Below, piece after piece: positions 24,309-33,181 of a DNA stretch of 64,000 nucleotides. Below the pieces are notes generated by a model. That model saw only the letters and a program-made list of their open reading frames with translations. It searched no databases and was not told the DNA's origin. This DNA is from Bombilactobacillus mellis (GTDB taxonomy: Bacteria; Bacillota; Bacilli; Lactobacillales; Lactobacillaceae). Position 1 is the stretch's first letter, and every line of letters begins with the position of its first letter. The position numbers were made by a program, and so were the translations under genes. The stretch lies in NCBI RefSeq assembly GCF_000967245.1, contig NZ_KQ033877.1:265660-329659 (forward strand). The letters are read 5' to 3'.

Positions 24309-25925
24309 ATGAAAAGGTCTTTGATTTTCAGTACTAGTATTATTAGTGCTGCACTATTGGCGCTGGCGCCTTTAGCAGCTGCACCAGTCACCTTAGAAGC
24401 CACGTCCGCACCCGTTGTGCAAAAAGATAATTTGCCAAATCCTGAAGTAGTGAAGGAAGCTTTAAAAAAAATTCAGGACTCTTTTAAGAGTGCTGACACC
24501 GATATTACTAATCCAGCTTTATGGAATAAGTATGCTTCTCAAAGTAGTAAAATTACGGGAGTTACACAACCGACAGATCTTTTTAATAGCAAGGTTCCCG
24601 GTTCTTTTGCTGATCTTAATGATGGTACTAAATCTGTCAAAATAAACAATGATTTAAGTAATATTTTTCAAATTGATACCTCAAAAGACAGTTTAAAATT
24701 AACAGCGGCTGAAAAACAGGCTTTGACAGATGCTGGGATTAAATTTACTTCCAAACTTGTTGTTGTTGACGCAAAGGGAAATAATTATGTTGTAGGTGAT
24801 GGGGTAGAGACCGGTGAAATACAAGCTACGGCGCAAGATTTTGAACAAAATGTTAAGAAAATTATTACTGATGGAGGTTCCTTACAGCTTAATTATGATT
24901 TTTATCGAGGTACAGACGAGTCCGGTAAGCCTATAAAATTTGGTTATCCTATAAAAGTCACCTTAAGTTTTAAGAATCCTGTTGTCGCTAAAGATGGCAT
25001 AGAAGCTGTAATTACACCGACTAAATCAGCTGCCAAGGTGGGTGATAAGCTTGCGGATTACCTACCAACTTCAGCTGATGATTTAAAGTTTGAAAATGAT
25101 ACGGACGGTAGTCTTGATAATAGTGATTTAAATTACTATGTTGATTTAAGTCGCAATATTAAAGATAGTGCAGGCAATATTATTTCTGGGGATAAATTCA
25201 CTAAACCTGGAGATTATACCAGAACTGTCACGATTGATTTTAAGTCGATGATCGGTCCTAATTATCAAAAAAATCTGGAGAATGGCAAAATTAAGATTAA
25301 GTTAGCTGGTAAAGAAATTACCTTAAAAGATGGAGTAGCTAACTTTGATGCCAAGAATGGTAAGTATAGTTATAATCAATTAATCACGGTCACTGGAACT
25401 GCTATTTCTGATAATAATAAAGAACCGGTTATTAAAGATGAATCGGTAACAGGAGTAGTTAATGTCAAAGAAAATTCTAATGCCGCAGTCGTTCCGTTAT
25501 ATGATCCTCAAGGGCGGATTATTATTGATCGGTCCTTACCAGTCAAGTCCAGTTGGCGAACTGATTCTTTACGAACCATTAATGGCGTGAAGTATTATCG
25601 GGTTTCTACTGAAGAATATGTTAAGGCTAGCCAGGTAAGTTTTGATGATTATTCTGCTGCTCAAATTAATGTAGGAGTTATTAGTGGTGGTTTTATTAAG
25701 AATAGTATCGATAATATTTTTCAAGTTACTGGCGTAGGTCTAACAGGATTATGGAGAATTTCTGACGATGGCAAGAGTATCATCGCAAAAGATAATCGCT
25801 GGTTAGCTCAAAATAGTTTATGGTATACTGATCAAAAAGCAGTTATTGCCGGTATTACTTTTTATAGGGTCTCAACAAATGAATGGGTCAAAGCAAATTC
25901 CGGTAATTTAATCAAACAAGAATAA
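24309..25925 (+). CDS. SLAP-domain surface (S-layer-like) protein 2
   Basis: 538 aa, ATG 24309 behind AGGGGGA. Signal peptide MKRSLIFSTSIISAALLALAP; a ~380-residue Lys/Asp/Thr-rich middle region without a known fold; two C-terminal SLAP repeats (YYRVSTEEYVKASQVSF about 440 and FYRVSTNEWVKANS at the end). It shares layout with the 20300 protein but the middle is diverged, as S-layer paralogues often are. A strong terminator follows. It may be the alternative or minor lattice subunit. Confidence 0.83.
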   Translation: MKRSLIFSTSIISAALLALAPLAAAPVTLEATSAPVVQKDNLPNPEVVKEALKKIQDSFKSADTDITNPALWNKYASQSSKITGVTQPTDLFNSKVPGSFADLNDGTKSVKINNDLSNIFQIDTSKDSLKLTAAEKQALTDAGIKFTSKLVVVDAKGNNYVVGDGVETGEIQATAQDFEQNVKKIITDGGSLQLNYDFYRGTDESGKPIKFGYPIKVTLSFKNPVVAKDGIEAVITPTKSAAKVGDKLADYLPTSADDLKFENDTDGSLDNSDLNYYVDLSRNIKDSAGNIISGDKFTKPGDYTRTVTIDFKSMIGPNYQKNLENGKIKIKLAGKEITLKDGVANFDAKNGKYSYNQLITVTGTAISDNNKEPVIKDESVTGVVNVKENSNAAVVPLYDPQGRIIIDRSLPVKSSWRTDSLRTINGVKYYRVSTEEYVKASQVSFDDYSAAQINVGVISGGFIKNSIDNIFQVTGVGLTGLWRISDDGKSIIAKDNRWLAQNSLWYTDQKAVIAGITFYRVSTNEWVKANSGNLIKQE

Positions 25926-25941
25926 AATGGTTCAAGAAAGT

Positions 25942-25978
25942 AAAATTCCTGTTGTAAAATTTACGACAGGAATTTTTT
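25942..25978 (+). terminator. Intrinsic terminator
   Basis: AAAATTCCTGTtGT-(7)-ACgACAGGAATTTTTT after the second SLAP surface protein. Confidence 0.88.
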
Positions 25979-26002
25979 ATACACTTGTTTTCAGGTTTTA
26001 AG

Positions 26003-26031
26003 TTGAATTCTTCTGTAGAAACCACTATGAT
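26003..26031 (+). promoter_or_regulatory. Promoter of the second glucosaminidase gene
   Basis: TTGAAT and TATGAT with a 17-base spacer, 30 bp before the TTG start. Confidence 0.65.
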
Positions 26032-26059
26032 AAAAATAGTTTGTCAGGAGGAATAATTT

Positions 26060-26944
26060 TTGAAAACGAAAAAATGGACGCTGCCGTTATTGGTTAGTTT
26101 TTTAGCTGCTGGCAGTTTGTTGCTGTCTCAGCCTGCCCAAGCGGCTAGTCATAGTAAATCCGAATTAACTACTGTTACCAAATCCTCATCTTTAGCGGAC
26201 TTTAGCGCGAAATTGCCGCTAGCAACACAAGAGCAGTTTATTAATAAGATTGCCCCCGCAGCTCAAAAAGCCGCTCAAACCAATGGTTTATATCCTTCAG
26301 TGATGATGGCCCAAGCAATTTTAGAAAGTAATTGGGGTACTTCCACTGCCAGTCAGGCTCCTAATTATAACTTTTTTGGTATTAAAGGAAACTATGCGGG
26401 GGCAGGAGTGGCACTGGCAACAAGTGAGTGGAGTGCGGAGCATGATTTTTATCAGACAAACGCCACTTTTCGCAAGTATCCGAATATGGCAGCTTCTTTT
26501 CAAGATTATGCCCAGATTCTCCGGCAGGGAATTGCCGGTGATCCTAATTATTATCGCGGCACTTGGCGCCAGAGTACTACCAGTTATCGCGATGCTACTG
26601 CTTGGCTGCAGGGTCGCTATGCGACTGATCCAGATTATGCAGCTAAACTTAATCGCCTCATCAAAAACTATCAATTAAATAAATATGACGGTAGTGATGC
26701 GGCTGCTAATGCGGCTGTTTCTTCTAATAGTTCGACCAATGCTGCCAGTTTTAAAGTTAAAGCGCGCGCTGATCAAGGACGCATTAATCTCTATTCGCCA
26801 TTAGGAGTAGCTTTGCCCGGACGCCATTTAAATCCTAATACTACTTATTCTTGCAGTGAAGTTCGTTATATTAATGGCCAAAAGTTCTATCGCTTGGCTG
26901 CTTATGAATGGCTGCAGGCAACTGATGTCGAAGTATTATCCTAA
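26060..26944 (+). CDS. Secreted glucosaminidase 2 with C-terminal SLAP domain
   Basis: 294 aa starting at TTG 26060, 8 bases after CAGGAGGA. Signal peptide about 1-28 (cleavage near AQAAS). The GH73-like domain has the same catalytic motif AQAILESNWGTS, YNFFGIKGNYAG and TAWLQGRYATDPDYAAKLN as the 22123 protein, clearly a duplication. The SLAP repeat spans about 235-294 and has drifted (FYRLAAYEWLQATDV in place of FYRVSTxEW). Linker sequences differ completely. Probably a second wall hydrolase with different timing, as its promoter lacks the TTTTGTTA element. Confidence 0.9.
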   Translation: MKTKKWTLPLLVSFLAAGSLLLSQPAQAASHSKSELTTVTKSSSLADFSAKLPLATQEQFINKIAPAAQKAAQTNGLYPSVMMAQAILESNWGTSTASQAPNYNFFGIKGNYAGAGVALATSEWSAEHDFYQTNATFRKYPNMAASFQDYAQILRQGIAGDPNYYRGTWRQSTTSYRDATAWLQGRYATDPDYAAKLNRLIKNYQLNKYDGSDAAANAAVSSNSSTNAASFKVKARADQGRINLYSPLGVALPGRHLNPNTTYSCSEVRYINGQKFYRLAAYEWLQATDVEVLS

Positions 26945-26954
26945 TTTAATCGAG

Positions 26955-26984
26955 AAGACTCGAAGAGATTCGAGTCTTTTTTAT
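26955..26984 (+). terminator. Intrinsic terminator
   Basis: AAGACTCGAA-gaga-TTCGAGTCTTTTTT; closes the SLAP cluster. Confidence 0.93.
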
Positions 26985-27104
26985 TTGGGCCAGACTTTTG
27001 AGCAATTTGGAAAAGAATTAAAAAAATAATGACAGCGCCTTCATTTATTGCTAAAATAAAGATGCTACATGTGATTTTTTTAATTCAATTAAAAAGGAGA
27101 TTTT

Positions 27105-27905
27105 ATGCTATTACAAATACAAGATCTGCCCCGTAAAGTGACCAAAGACTTTTTACTGCAGCAAGTGACTGCCCGTAAGATTAAAGCCGCTCCCCAATTT
27201 CAATTTAGTAATCAAGTTATTGCTTTGTTTAATTTGCAGCCTCCAAGTTCGAATTTACCCCTAACTGTGGCTCTGGATTATCAACAAGGATTAATTATGA
27301 CGCCGCGCACTACCCGCCAGCTGCTTAATGATTTTAGTCATCAAAGTATTTTTAACTTTCAACAATCCCGCATGTTGGTCCGACAAACGCAGCATCCCCA
27401 TTTTTTACCTTTAATTTTGGGGCGGGCGGCTTATTTGCCTTTAGCAGGGGTGAGCCACGGTTCAACCGATTGGGTTGGTTTACATTGGCAGCAGGATTGT
27501 TGGCAAAATACCCCGGCTAGGCAAGCTGAATTCATTACCCTGCAAAACAAAATTTTGCAATTTACATATAGTTCTTATCGTAATTTAGAAGACGCGGTTC
27601 ATTTAACTTCTTATTATAGTGAGTATTTATGCCGCATTTTACAATTGATTGTCCAAGCTTCCGGAGCCCAGTTAGTGAGTTTGCCGGCTGCCGGTTTAAT
27701 GCACCAGTTTGCGCAGTGCTCCTGTCGTTTGCATCGACAATTGCCTCAGACTAATTCTGAGGTCCGTCAGTTCTTACAAAGCTTTCAGGACTGGACTTTG
27801 CGGCAAGTGGCCCATTTTTCAGAACTGCAACTATCAGCCCCTTTACAAGAGCAGACTCTCAAATTTTGGCGTTCGGAATTGGCTGCCGTGCATTGCTTAT
27901 GGTAA
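27105..27905 (+). CDS. ComK-like competence transcription factor (candidate)
   Basis: 266 aa, AAAAGGAG before the ATG, no TM span. The central part follows the ComK pattern: a short hydrophobic strand then proline/serine-rich turn and W-x-x-x-H (AAYLPLAGVSHGSTDWVGLHW). This is followed by a strand with N-x-K (FITLQNKILQF) and a YSSYRNLEDAVHLTSYYS segment, comparable to VTFSNGKTMELPISYNSFENQVYRTA in B. subtilis ComK. It is longer than ComK (about 190 aa), with extra N- and C-terminal helices and CSC near the end. Its neighbour is a SigH/ComX-like sigma factor, which strengthens the competence reading. The match was made by eye and is not certain. Confidence 0.58.
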   Translation: MLLQIQDLPRKVTKDFLLQQVTARKIKAAPQFQFSNQVIALFNLQPPSSNLPLTVALDYQQGLIMTPRTTRQLLNDFSHQSIFNFQQSRMLVRQTQHPHFLPLILGRAAYLPLAGVSHGSTDWVGLHWQQDCWQNTPARQAEFITLQNKILQFTYSSYRNLEDAVHLTSYYSEYLCRILQLIVQASGAQLVSLPAAGLMHQFAQCSCRLHRQLPQTNSEVRQFLQSFQDWTLRQVAHFSELQLSAPLQEQTLKFWRSELAAVHCLW

Positions 27906-27929
27906 AGCAGCAGCTTCTAACTAATAATT

Positions 27930-27954
27930 AGCCCTGAAAAAGGGCTTTTTTTTT
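27930..27954 (+). terminator. Intrinsic terminator
   Basis: AGCCCT-gaaaa-AGGGCTTTTTTTT after the ComK-like gene. Confidence 0.9.
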
Positions 27955-28084
27955 AAGAAAATTTTTTCCCGCTATTACTATCTTTAAATTAACTTTGGGG
28001 CCGCAATTTTTTCTGAGAAGTGTAGTTATTGCTATTTTTTAATAACTTACTGCAAGTAAAAATTCTAATAAAAACTTGCTATCC

Positions 28085-28108
28085 TACAATTACCGCAAGC
28101 GCTTGTGG
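28085..28108 (+). promoter_or_regulatory. -10 box and operator-like palindrome before the sigma-factor gene
   Basis: TACAAT (28085-28090) is directly followed by CCGCAAGC/GCTTGTGG (28093-28108), a palindrome with one mismatched pair, centred on the expected transcription start. CAAGCGCTTG resembles LacI/CcpA-type half-sites but is not a full cre. Repression at the start site is plausible. Confidence 0.45.
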
Positions 28109-28133
28109 AATATAGCAGAAGGGATATTTCACA

Positions 28134-28634
28134 ATGATAGTACAACATGATCTGGCCACAGGTTTTCAATTGGCAATAACTAACGTAGCAGTTATTTATG
28201 GAGCTGTGAAACGGGCTGGAGTTTACCGCAGTAACAACTTATATGCAGATTTGATCCAAGAAGCTTATTTGACTTATGCGCAAGTTTGGAGTCACAGCCG
28301 CTTATCAGTGGCCGAATTTCAGCCGTATATTTTTCAAAGAATAGTTTGGCGCACACAAGATTTATTGCGTCGGGAAAGATATCGGCAAAATCATGTCGAT
28401 GTCACCGACCTTATTCTCACCGCTCCACAGGTTGCAGAACCTTTATTCTGGCAAACAGAAGTACAGCAAGTGGTAGGACAATTAACCGTGCTGGAACAAC
28501 AGGTTTTGTGGCAACATTTAATCAGAGGCCAAAATCTCAAAACCTTAGCAGCCGCTTTGCACGTCAGTCCGCGTTATCTTCGCAAAATCCGCGCCCAAGT
28601 GCGCCAAAAGCTGCGGCCATTATTACAAAAATAA
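28134..28634 (+). CDS. Sigma-70 family factor, SigH/ComX-like
   Basis: 166 aa. Region 2 is visible as DLIQEAYLTYAQVW followed by FQPYIFQRIVWRTQDLLRRERYRQN; region 4 as LTVLEQQVLWQHLIRGQNLKTLAAALHVSPRYLRKIRAQVRQKL, a helix-turn-helix. Regions 1 and 3 are missing, as in ComX/SigX and small SigH forms. AGAAGGGA lies before the ATG. In other Firmicutes such factors switch on DNA-uptake genes. The ComK-like gene lies just upstream behind a terminator, so the two are separately transcribed. An ECF-type factor with another role is the alternative. Confidence 0.78.
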   Translation: MIVQHDLATGFQLAITNVAVIYGAVKRAGVYRSNNLYADLIQEAYLTYAQVWSHSRLSVAEFQPYIFQRIVWRTQDLLRRERYRQNHVDVTDLILTAPQVAEPLFWQTEVQQVVGQLTVLEQQVLWQHLIRGQNLKTLAAALHVSPRYLRKIRAQVRQKLRPLLQK

Positions 28635-28653
28635 TTTGAATAATAGTTTTCAA

Positions 28654-28690
28654 CGAGTCTGATCCAGCTTAAGATCAGGCTCTTTTGCTT
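28654..28690 (+). terminator. Intrinsic terminator
   Basis: GAGtCTGATC-cagcttaa-GATCAGGCTC then a T-rich run; one G-T pair in the stem. Confidence 0.82.
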
Positions 28691-28764
28691 TTTTTAAGAA
28701 AAGGGAATAATTCTTCTTGAGATTTTGTTTTCAAGTAATGCTATAATTTTGCTGTGAGGTCAAA

Positions 28765-30249
28765 ATGAAATTAAAACATTTATGGGGATATTTAGTTTTA
28801 CTTATTATTGGATTCAGCTTGGCTGGCTGTCAACCCGAGCAACCTTTAAACCAGAAAGTCACTAATACTGATACCAGCTGGTATCTCTACCAAAATCAGG
28901 CTGTTGGCCCGGGTAATTTGCTGCGATTAAATTTTTATAACAATGAAACTGTGAGCGTGAAAAAAATTTCTTGGTTTAATCATCATTCCGGCTCCAATAT
29001 TTTGAATGCTGACTTTGGAAATCCCCATTATCGTCTTAATCGGGATGGAAAAGAAATTACAATTAACACTACCCCACCACGGATGGTTTTAGCTCTGAAA
29101 AAAAGTTATCAACAAACCCTGCATGGTTACACTCTGAAGGGATATTTGGTAATTTATCAAGGCGAAACTTGGAAATTAGGTCGTATTACTCATATTAATC
29201 ATAAAAAAGCGCGCGCTTATCAAAAGAAACGTCCTGCTCATTCGGCCATTAAAGTGGCCAGCAGTGATAAATTAGGTCCCAGTTTAATGAAGCATGTGGT
29301 CAATCCGGCCAAAGCAAAAGCTGAGAAAACAGTCCAATTAGCTGGGCGTTCGGTTGCCGGCAATTATAATTATCGGGCTTTACAGGGCAACAGTCGGGTT
29401 TACGGGCATTTAGAAATAGGAGCCGATGGCGTATTTACGAACACTTTATATATTCATGCGGCACAAAGCAAAGCTAATCCAAAAGTCGATAATCCTTTAA
29501 TTATGCAGCAACAAACTTCATCCGGTTACTTATTTAGTCTTTACGGTAAATTATATCTGCGGCCGTTAAATTTATTAACGGTGAAATATTTTACGCAGGG
29601 CCAAAATCTGGACAATCCTGCGATTAAGGCCATTAATTTAGCCACCAATACTGCTAAATATGGTAATAATATCGATCAAAGCCGCTGGCGTTTGGAATGG
29701 GGCCAAAAAGATTTATTGCTGTATACCCAAGATTTGCAAAATTTCCCCGGTGCTGATGAAGGGACTGAACCCACCATTCATCTACATTTGACTGAGCAGA
29801 CCAAGCCACAACTAACGCAACAGTATCAACAGATTTATCAACATTATCGTGACTTACAATCCCAGCCGGTGGCTTCGAATGCGGATTTACGGCAGTATGT
29901 CGGGGCCGTAGCTGCCAAAAATCAAAGCCGCGTAGCCGGTATTGGGGTGAATATGAGCGGCAAGTTTAGTATTAATCAGCCAGCAGCCAGTTATGCCGGA
30001 GTGGATCGCAAAGGACAAAAACAGCCTTTGATGCAGTATTTGACTTTGATTGAACCAGCCATTTTACAAGAGAAAAAAGATGCCCATACTGTCAGTACGC
30101 CTGCAGGAGAATTTTTAATTTTTGGGGTCTTAAATAATAAGTTATATTTGTTGGAACAGCCTGATGCGGACTCCCAAACAGTATCTTGGGCGCCTTTTCA
30201 TGATTTTCCGCTACAATTACCAGCCGCCAAAATTACCTGGAATAAGTAA
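28765..30249 (+). CDS. Large lipoprotein of unknown function
   Basis: 494 aa. The signal ends in the lipobox SLAGC (Cys about 23), so it is anchored outside the membrane. Two segments look alike: residues about 35-130 (TSWYLYQNQAVGPGNLLRLNF) and about 190-330 (VAGNYNYRALQGNSRVYGHL), both predicted beta-rich. The C-terminal part (370-494) includes a VAAKNQSRVAGIG motif. No catalytic motif was recognised. GAGGT precedes the ATG weakly. TATAAT lies at about 28740. It is followed after 107 bp by the AI-2E-type permease, which has its own promoter. Confidence 0.7.
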   Translation: MKLKHLWGYLVLLIIGFSLAGCQPEQPLNQKVTNTDTSWYLYQNQAVGPGNLLRLNFYNNETVSVKKISWFNHHSGSNILNADFGNPHYRLNRDGKEITINTTPPRMVLALKKSYQQTLHGYTLKGYLVIYQGETWKLGRITHINHKKARAYQKKRPAHSAIKVASSDKLGPSLMKHVVNPAKAKAEKTVQLAGRSVAGNYNYRALQGNSRVYGHLEIGADGVFTNTLYIHAAQSKANPKVDNPLIMQQQTSSGYLFSLYGKLYLRPLNLLTVKYFTQGQNLDNPAIKAINLATNTAKYGNNIDQSRWRLEWGQKDLLLYTQDLQNFPGADEGTEPTIHLHLTEQTKPQLTQQYQQIYQHYRDLQSQPVASNADLRQYVGAVAAKNQSRVAGIGVNMSGKFSINQPAASYAGVDRKGQKQPLMQYLTLIEPAILQEKKDAHTVSTPAGEFLIFGVLNNKLYLLEQPDADSQTVSWAPFHDFPLQLPAAKITWNK

Positions 30250-30296
30250 TGAGTTGTGGCTTTCAAGGGCTTTTGCAAATTGGCGGGTTGAACAAC

Positions 30297-30324
30297 TTGC
30301 AGCTGTGAATTTTTTTGTTATGAT
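30297..30324 (+). promoter_or_regulatory. Promoter of the AI-2E family permease gene
   Basis: TTGCAG and TATGAT with a 16-base spacer; CGGAGG and the ATG follow. Confidence 0.6.
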
Positions 30325-30356
30325 GTAATTTAAAAGTAAGACTCACGGAGGCAGTA

Positions 30357-31367
30357 ATGAAAATTTATCAAGCTTTTATTAAAAATGTTCCTTTACGCCG
30401 GATCTGTGTTTTATTGGCTTGCATTTTAATGATTTGGCTCCTAAGAGCGATGATGAGTACTGTCTTATTGACTTTTATATTTACCTTTTTATCGGTCAAT
30501 TTTATTCGCTTAATCCAAAGACATTGGTCGCTGAGTCCATTTTGGATTATTACACCGGTTTATGTAATCATTATCGGCTTAATCTATTTGTTAGCAACCC
30601 ATTATATTCCTAATATCATTGACTCGACAGTGGGTTTAATCAAAAAGGTGTTTGATTTTTACGACAGTAATAAGAGTCAAAACGATCCGCTGATTGCCTT
30701 ATTGGTTGAAAGCGTGAAAAACTTCAAGTTGGATGAGCAGATTAAAACCGGTTTAACGGAAGTGTGGCGCTATGTCACTAATTTGGGAGCAATTGGTTTT
30801 ACGATTGTCATTTCTTTTCTCTTAAGCTATTTTTATAGTTTCGAAGTGGATTGGATGAATGACTTTGGCCGCTCCTTTGAAAAAAGCAAATTAAATTGGT
30901 TATTTCAGGATATTCATTTTTTTGCCCGTAAATTTGTGAATACTTTTGGAGTTGTTTTAGAAGCGCAAGTCATTATTGCAGTTATTAATACACTTTTAAC
31001 GGCGATCGCTTTAACAATTTTAAAATTTCCCAGTGTTCCCAGTTTAGCGATTATGGTCTTTTTCTTATCTATGATTCCGGTGGCAGGAGTGATTATTTCT
31101 TTAATTCCGTTATCGATTATCGGCTATACTGTGGGTGGCTTGCAAACAATGGTCTATGTCTGGATAGCCATTTTGGCTATTCATGCTTTAGAAACTTATG
31201 TATTAAATCCCAAATTAATGTCAAGTCGGACTCATTTGCCGATTTTTGTGACTTTTGTGGTTTTGTTAGTTTCCGAACAACTTTTGGGAACTTGGGGGTT
31301 AGTGGTCGGAATTCCGATTTTTACCTTCTTTTTAGATGTTTTAGGAGTACAAACTTTAAATAAGTGA
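30357..31367 (+). CDS. AI-2E family transporter (PerM/YhhT-like)
   Basis: 336-aa polytopic membrane protein. The family layout is clear: two or three N-terminal helices, a cytoplasmic or outside stretch (about 95-140), then a C-terminal bundle with the hallmark FLSMIPVAGVIISLIPLSIIGY and LETYVLNPKLMSSRTHLPIF. Members export varied small molecules or ions. The link to autoinducer-2 comes from one family member and should not be assumed here. The Na+/H+ antiporter function reported for some relatives is another option. Confidence 0.88.
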   Translation: MKIYQAFIKNVPLRRICVLLACILMIWLLRAMMSTVLLTFIFTFLSVNFIRLIQRHWSLSPFWIITPVYVIIIGLIYLLATHYIPNIIDSTVGLIKKVFDFYDSNKSQNDPLIALLVESVKNFKLDEQIKTGLTEVWRYVTNLGAIGFTIVISFLLSYFYSFEVDWMNDFGRSFEKSKLNWLFQDIHFFARKFVNTFGVVLEAQVIIAVINTLLTAIALTILKFPSVPSLAIMVFFLSMIPVAGVIISLIPLSIIGYTVGGLQTMVYVWIAILAIHALETYVLNPKLMSSRTHLPIFVTFVVLLVSEQLLGTWGLVVGIPIFTFFLDVLGVQTLNK

Positions 31368-31437
31368 AATTATTTATTTTGGTATTCTAGGATAAGTGTT
31401 ATTATAAGGGTAGGACTTTGAGGAGTGAGGTAGCGTT

Positions 31438-33009
31438 ATGGCATTATTTAAACATGGGAAAAAGCAACAGCCAAAATCAGAACCAAATCAACAGTCTAAC
31501 AATCAACAACAGCCGAGTCAAGCAGCAAATAATTTTCCACCGAATAATCAACCAGCAGGTAATCAATATTTTCAAGATGTACCTGATTATCCAGTCAATA
31601 ATTCAACTGCTAATACTCAGCCGCTAAGATCTATGCCGGAGAGAAATTCTGCCGCACAGCCAGCTGCACCAACCGGTTCTCCAGCCCCACAGCAAGCACC
31701 AAGGACAGACGCACCAGCGAATAATCCGGCTGGTCAGCCGATGCAGCAACGGCCTTTAAGTACCCAATCGCCAGCGGCAGTCAGCCATCCGCACGGTTCT
31801 TTAGAAAATTGGGAATACACTGAAAAACAATTAAAAGAATTAGAGTCCCACCAAAAGGAATTAAAAAGTCAGTTAAAAGTACAGCTGCTCAGCAGTCGGA
31901 CATTTTATAGCCACTTAATCCAAAGTAAGCAGTCTGTGCACTTGGATCGAGGAGCCATTGAATTAGAAGTACAGAAGATTCAGCGGATTAATGATACCTT
32001 AAGGTATTGGTTTGGAACCGATATGATTTCAGGTGATGTTTTTTTTAGCCATGACCGGAAGTATTTTATTGTCCAACCCGGTCTTTTAGATCCGGAAAAT
32101 CAAAAACGGGAACAGATGGCTGATTTAGCTTATTACTTAGATGACCATAATGTTTTACCATCAGTAATAACTTTAGATTACGACGAAAATCTGTATGGCA
32201 GATGGCAGTCTTATTTGGATGATGGCATTGTGAATCCAGAATCTAATTTGGTGAACATTTATGATTATTTTCAGACTGAGGGTCTACAAGGAACGAAACC
32301 AATTCAAGGCCCGAATACCGGCATTGAAATTAGCCCGCAAGCACATGTAGAAAATGATGATGAAAACAATATTGACCGTGTTTACTTAGGTAATGACTTA
32401 GTAATGCAGATTACTAAGGATATTGAAGGGCGTCCGGCTAATATTGATCATTACCATGGTAATGAAGTTATTAGTTCTGATTATCTGGATGAACAGGGGA
32501 TTAATCGTTTGACGAAGGTCTTTAATCCCCGTAATCCGGAAGAAATTATGGATGAATTTTATTATCGTCTAGATAATTCGTTGGCCATTGTTAAAAGTAA
32601 AATGAATGGTGAGCCGTATATTCAAGTGATGAATCGGTCCAATATTTTAGTGAAGAGCTTTGATACTGAGCAGGACTTTATTGTTTGGTGGTTAGCGGAA
32701 AAAATCTTAGATGATAATTCAACAATTATTGTGCCTTTAAGTTCGCCAATTCATCAGGCTTTATTAGAACAAAGTAATGGTCATTTTAAGGTCTTGCCGT
32801 TTGTGGACAATTATGCGAATGAACAGACACAACTAGCTAATATTTTAGATAATACTCAATTATTAAGTGATGGTATCTTGGTTAATAGTGAAGATGCCCA
32901 GCAAGAAGTCAGTCAAGCCAGCCAAGGCAAAGTGAATGTTTCTTTAATTACTAACTCTAATAAAAATGATAATGCGGCGCCGATAGAAAGCACTAATACC
33001 GCTAATTAA
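31438..33009 (+). CDS. Protein with disordered N-terminus and TagE/GtfA N-domain-like region
   Basis: 523 aa, cytoplasmic. Residues 1-120 are Pro/Gln/Asn-rich and probably disordered. Residues 120-155 form a charged coiled coil (YTEKQLKELESHQKELKSQL). Residues about 300-480 (RVYLGNDLVMQITKDIEGRP, DYLDEQGINRL, EPYIQVMNRSNI, then FIVWWLAEKIL) resemble the beta-meander domain that precedes the catalytic part of poly(glycerol-phosphate) glucosyltransferases (TagE/GtfA, DUF1975-like). No catalytic GT domain follows. It could be a partner subunit for a glycosyltransferase, as GtfB is for GtfA. AGGAGTGAGG precedes the ATG. Confidence 0.55.
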   Translation: MALFKHGKKQQPKSEPNQQSNNQQQPSQAANNFPPNNQPAGNQYFQDVPDYPVNNSTANTQPLRSMPERNSAAQPAAPTGSPAPQQAPRTDAPANNPAGQPMQQRPLSTQSPAAVSHPHGSLENWEYTEKQLKELESHQKELKSQLKVQLLSSRTFYSHLIQSKQSVHLDRGAIELEVQKIQRINDTLRYWFGTDMISGDVFFSHDRKYFIVQPGLLDPENQKREQMADLAYYLDDHNVLPSVITLDYDENLYGRWQSYLDDGIVNPESNLVNIYDYFQTEGLQGTKPIQGPNTGIEISPQAHVENDDENNIDRVYLGNDLVMQITKDIEGRPANIDHYHGNEVISSDYLDEQGINRLTKVFNPRNPEEIMDEFYYRLDNSLAIVKSKMNGEPYIQVMNRSNILVKSFDTEQDFIVWWLAEKILDDNSTIIVPLSSPIHQALLEQSNGHFKVLPFVDNYANEQTQLANILDNTQLLSDGILVNSEDAQQEVSQASQGKVNVSLITNSNKNDNAAPIESTNTAN

Positions 33010-33116
33010 ATACAAGGAGTAATTTCAGATGAGATGGCAATCTCATCTTTTTTAGTGGCTGGATTTGAGGAATATTAAAGCGCCCTTGGTTCGCCAATGA
33101 TAATTGAGAATGTGCA

Positions 33117-33145
33117 TTGACACACATTTTCTGAAAACATATAAT
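33117..33145 (+). promoter_or_regulatory. Consensus promoter of gpmA
   Basis: Perfect TTGACA and TATAAT with a 17-base spacer. This fits a highly expressed glycolytic gene. Confidence 0.9.
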
Positions 33146-33181
33146 AATGAGGATGATAGTATATGGAAAAGGGGTATATTA

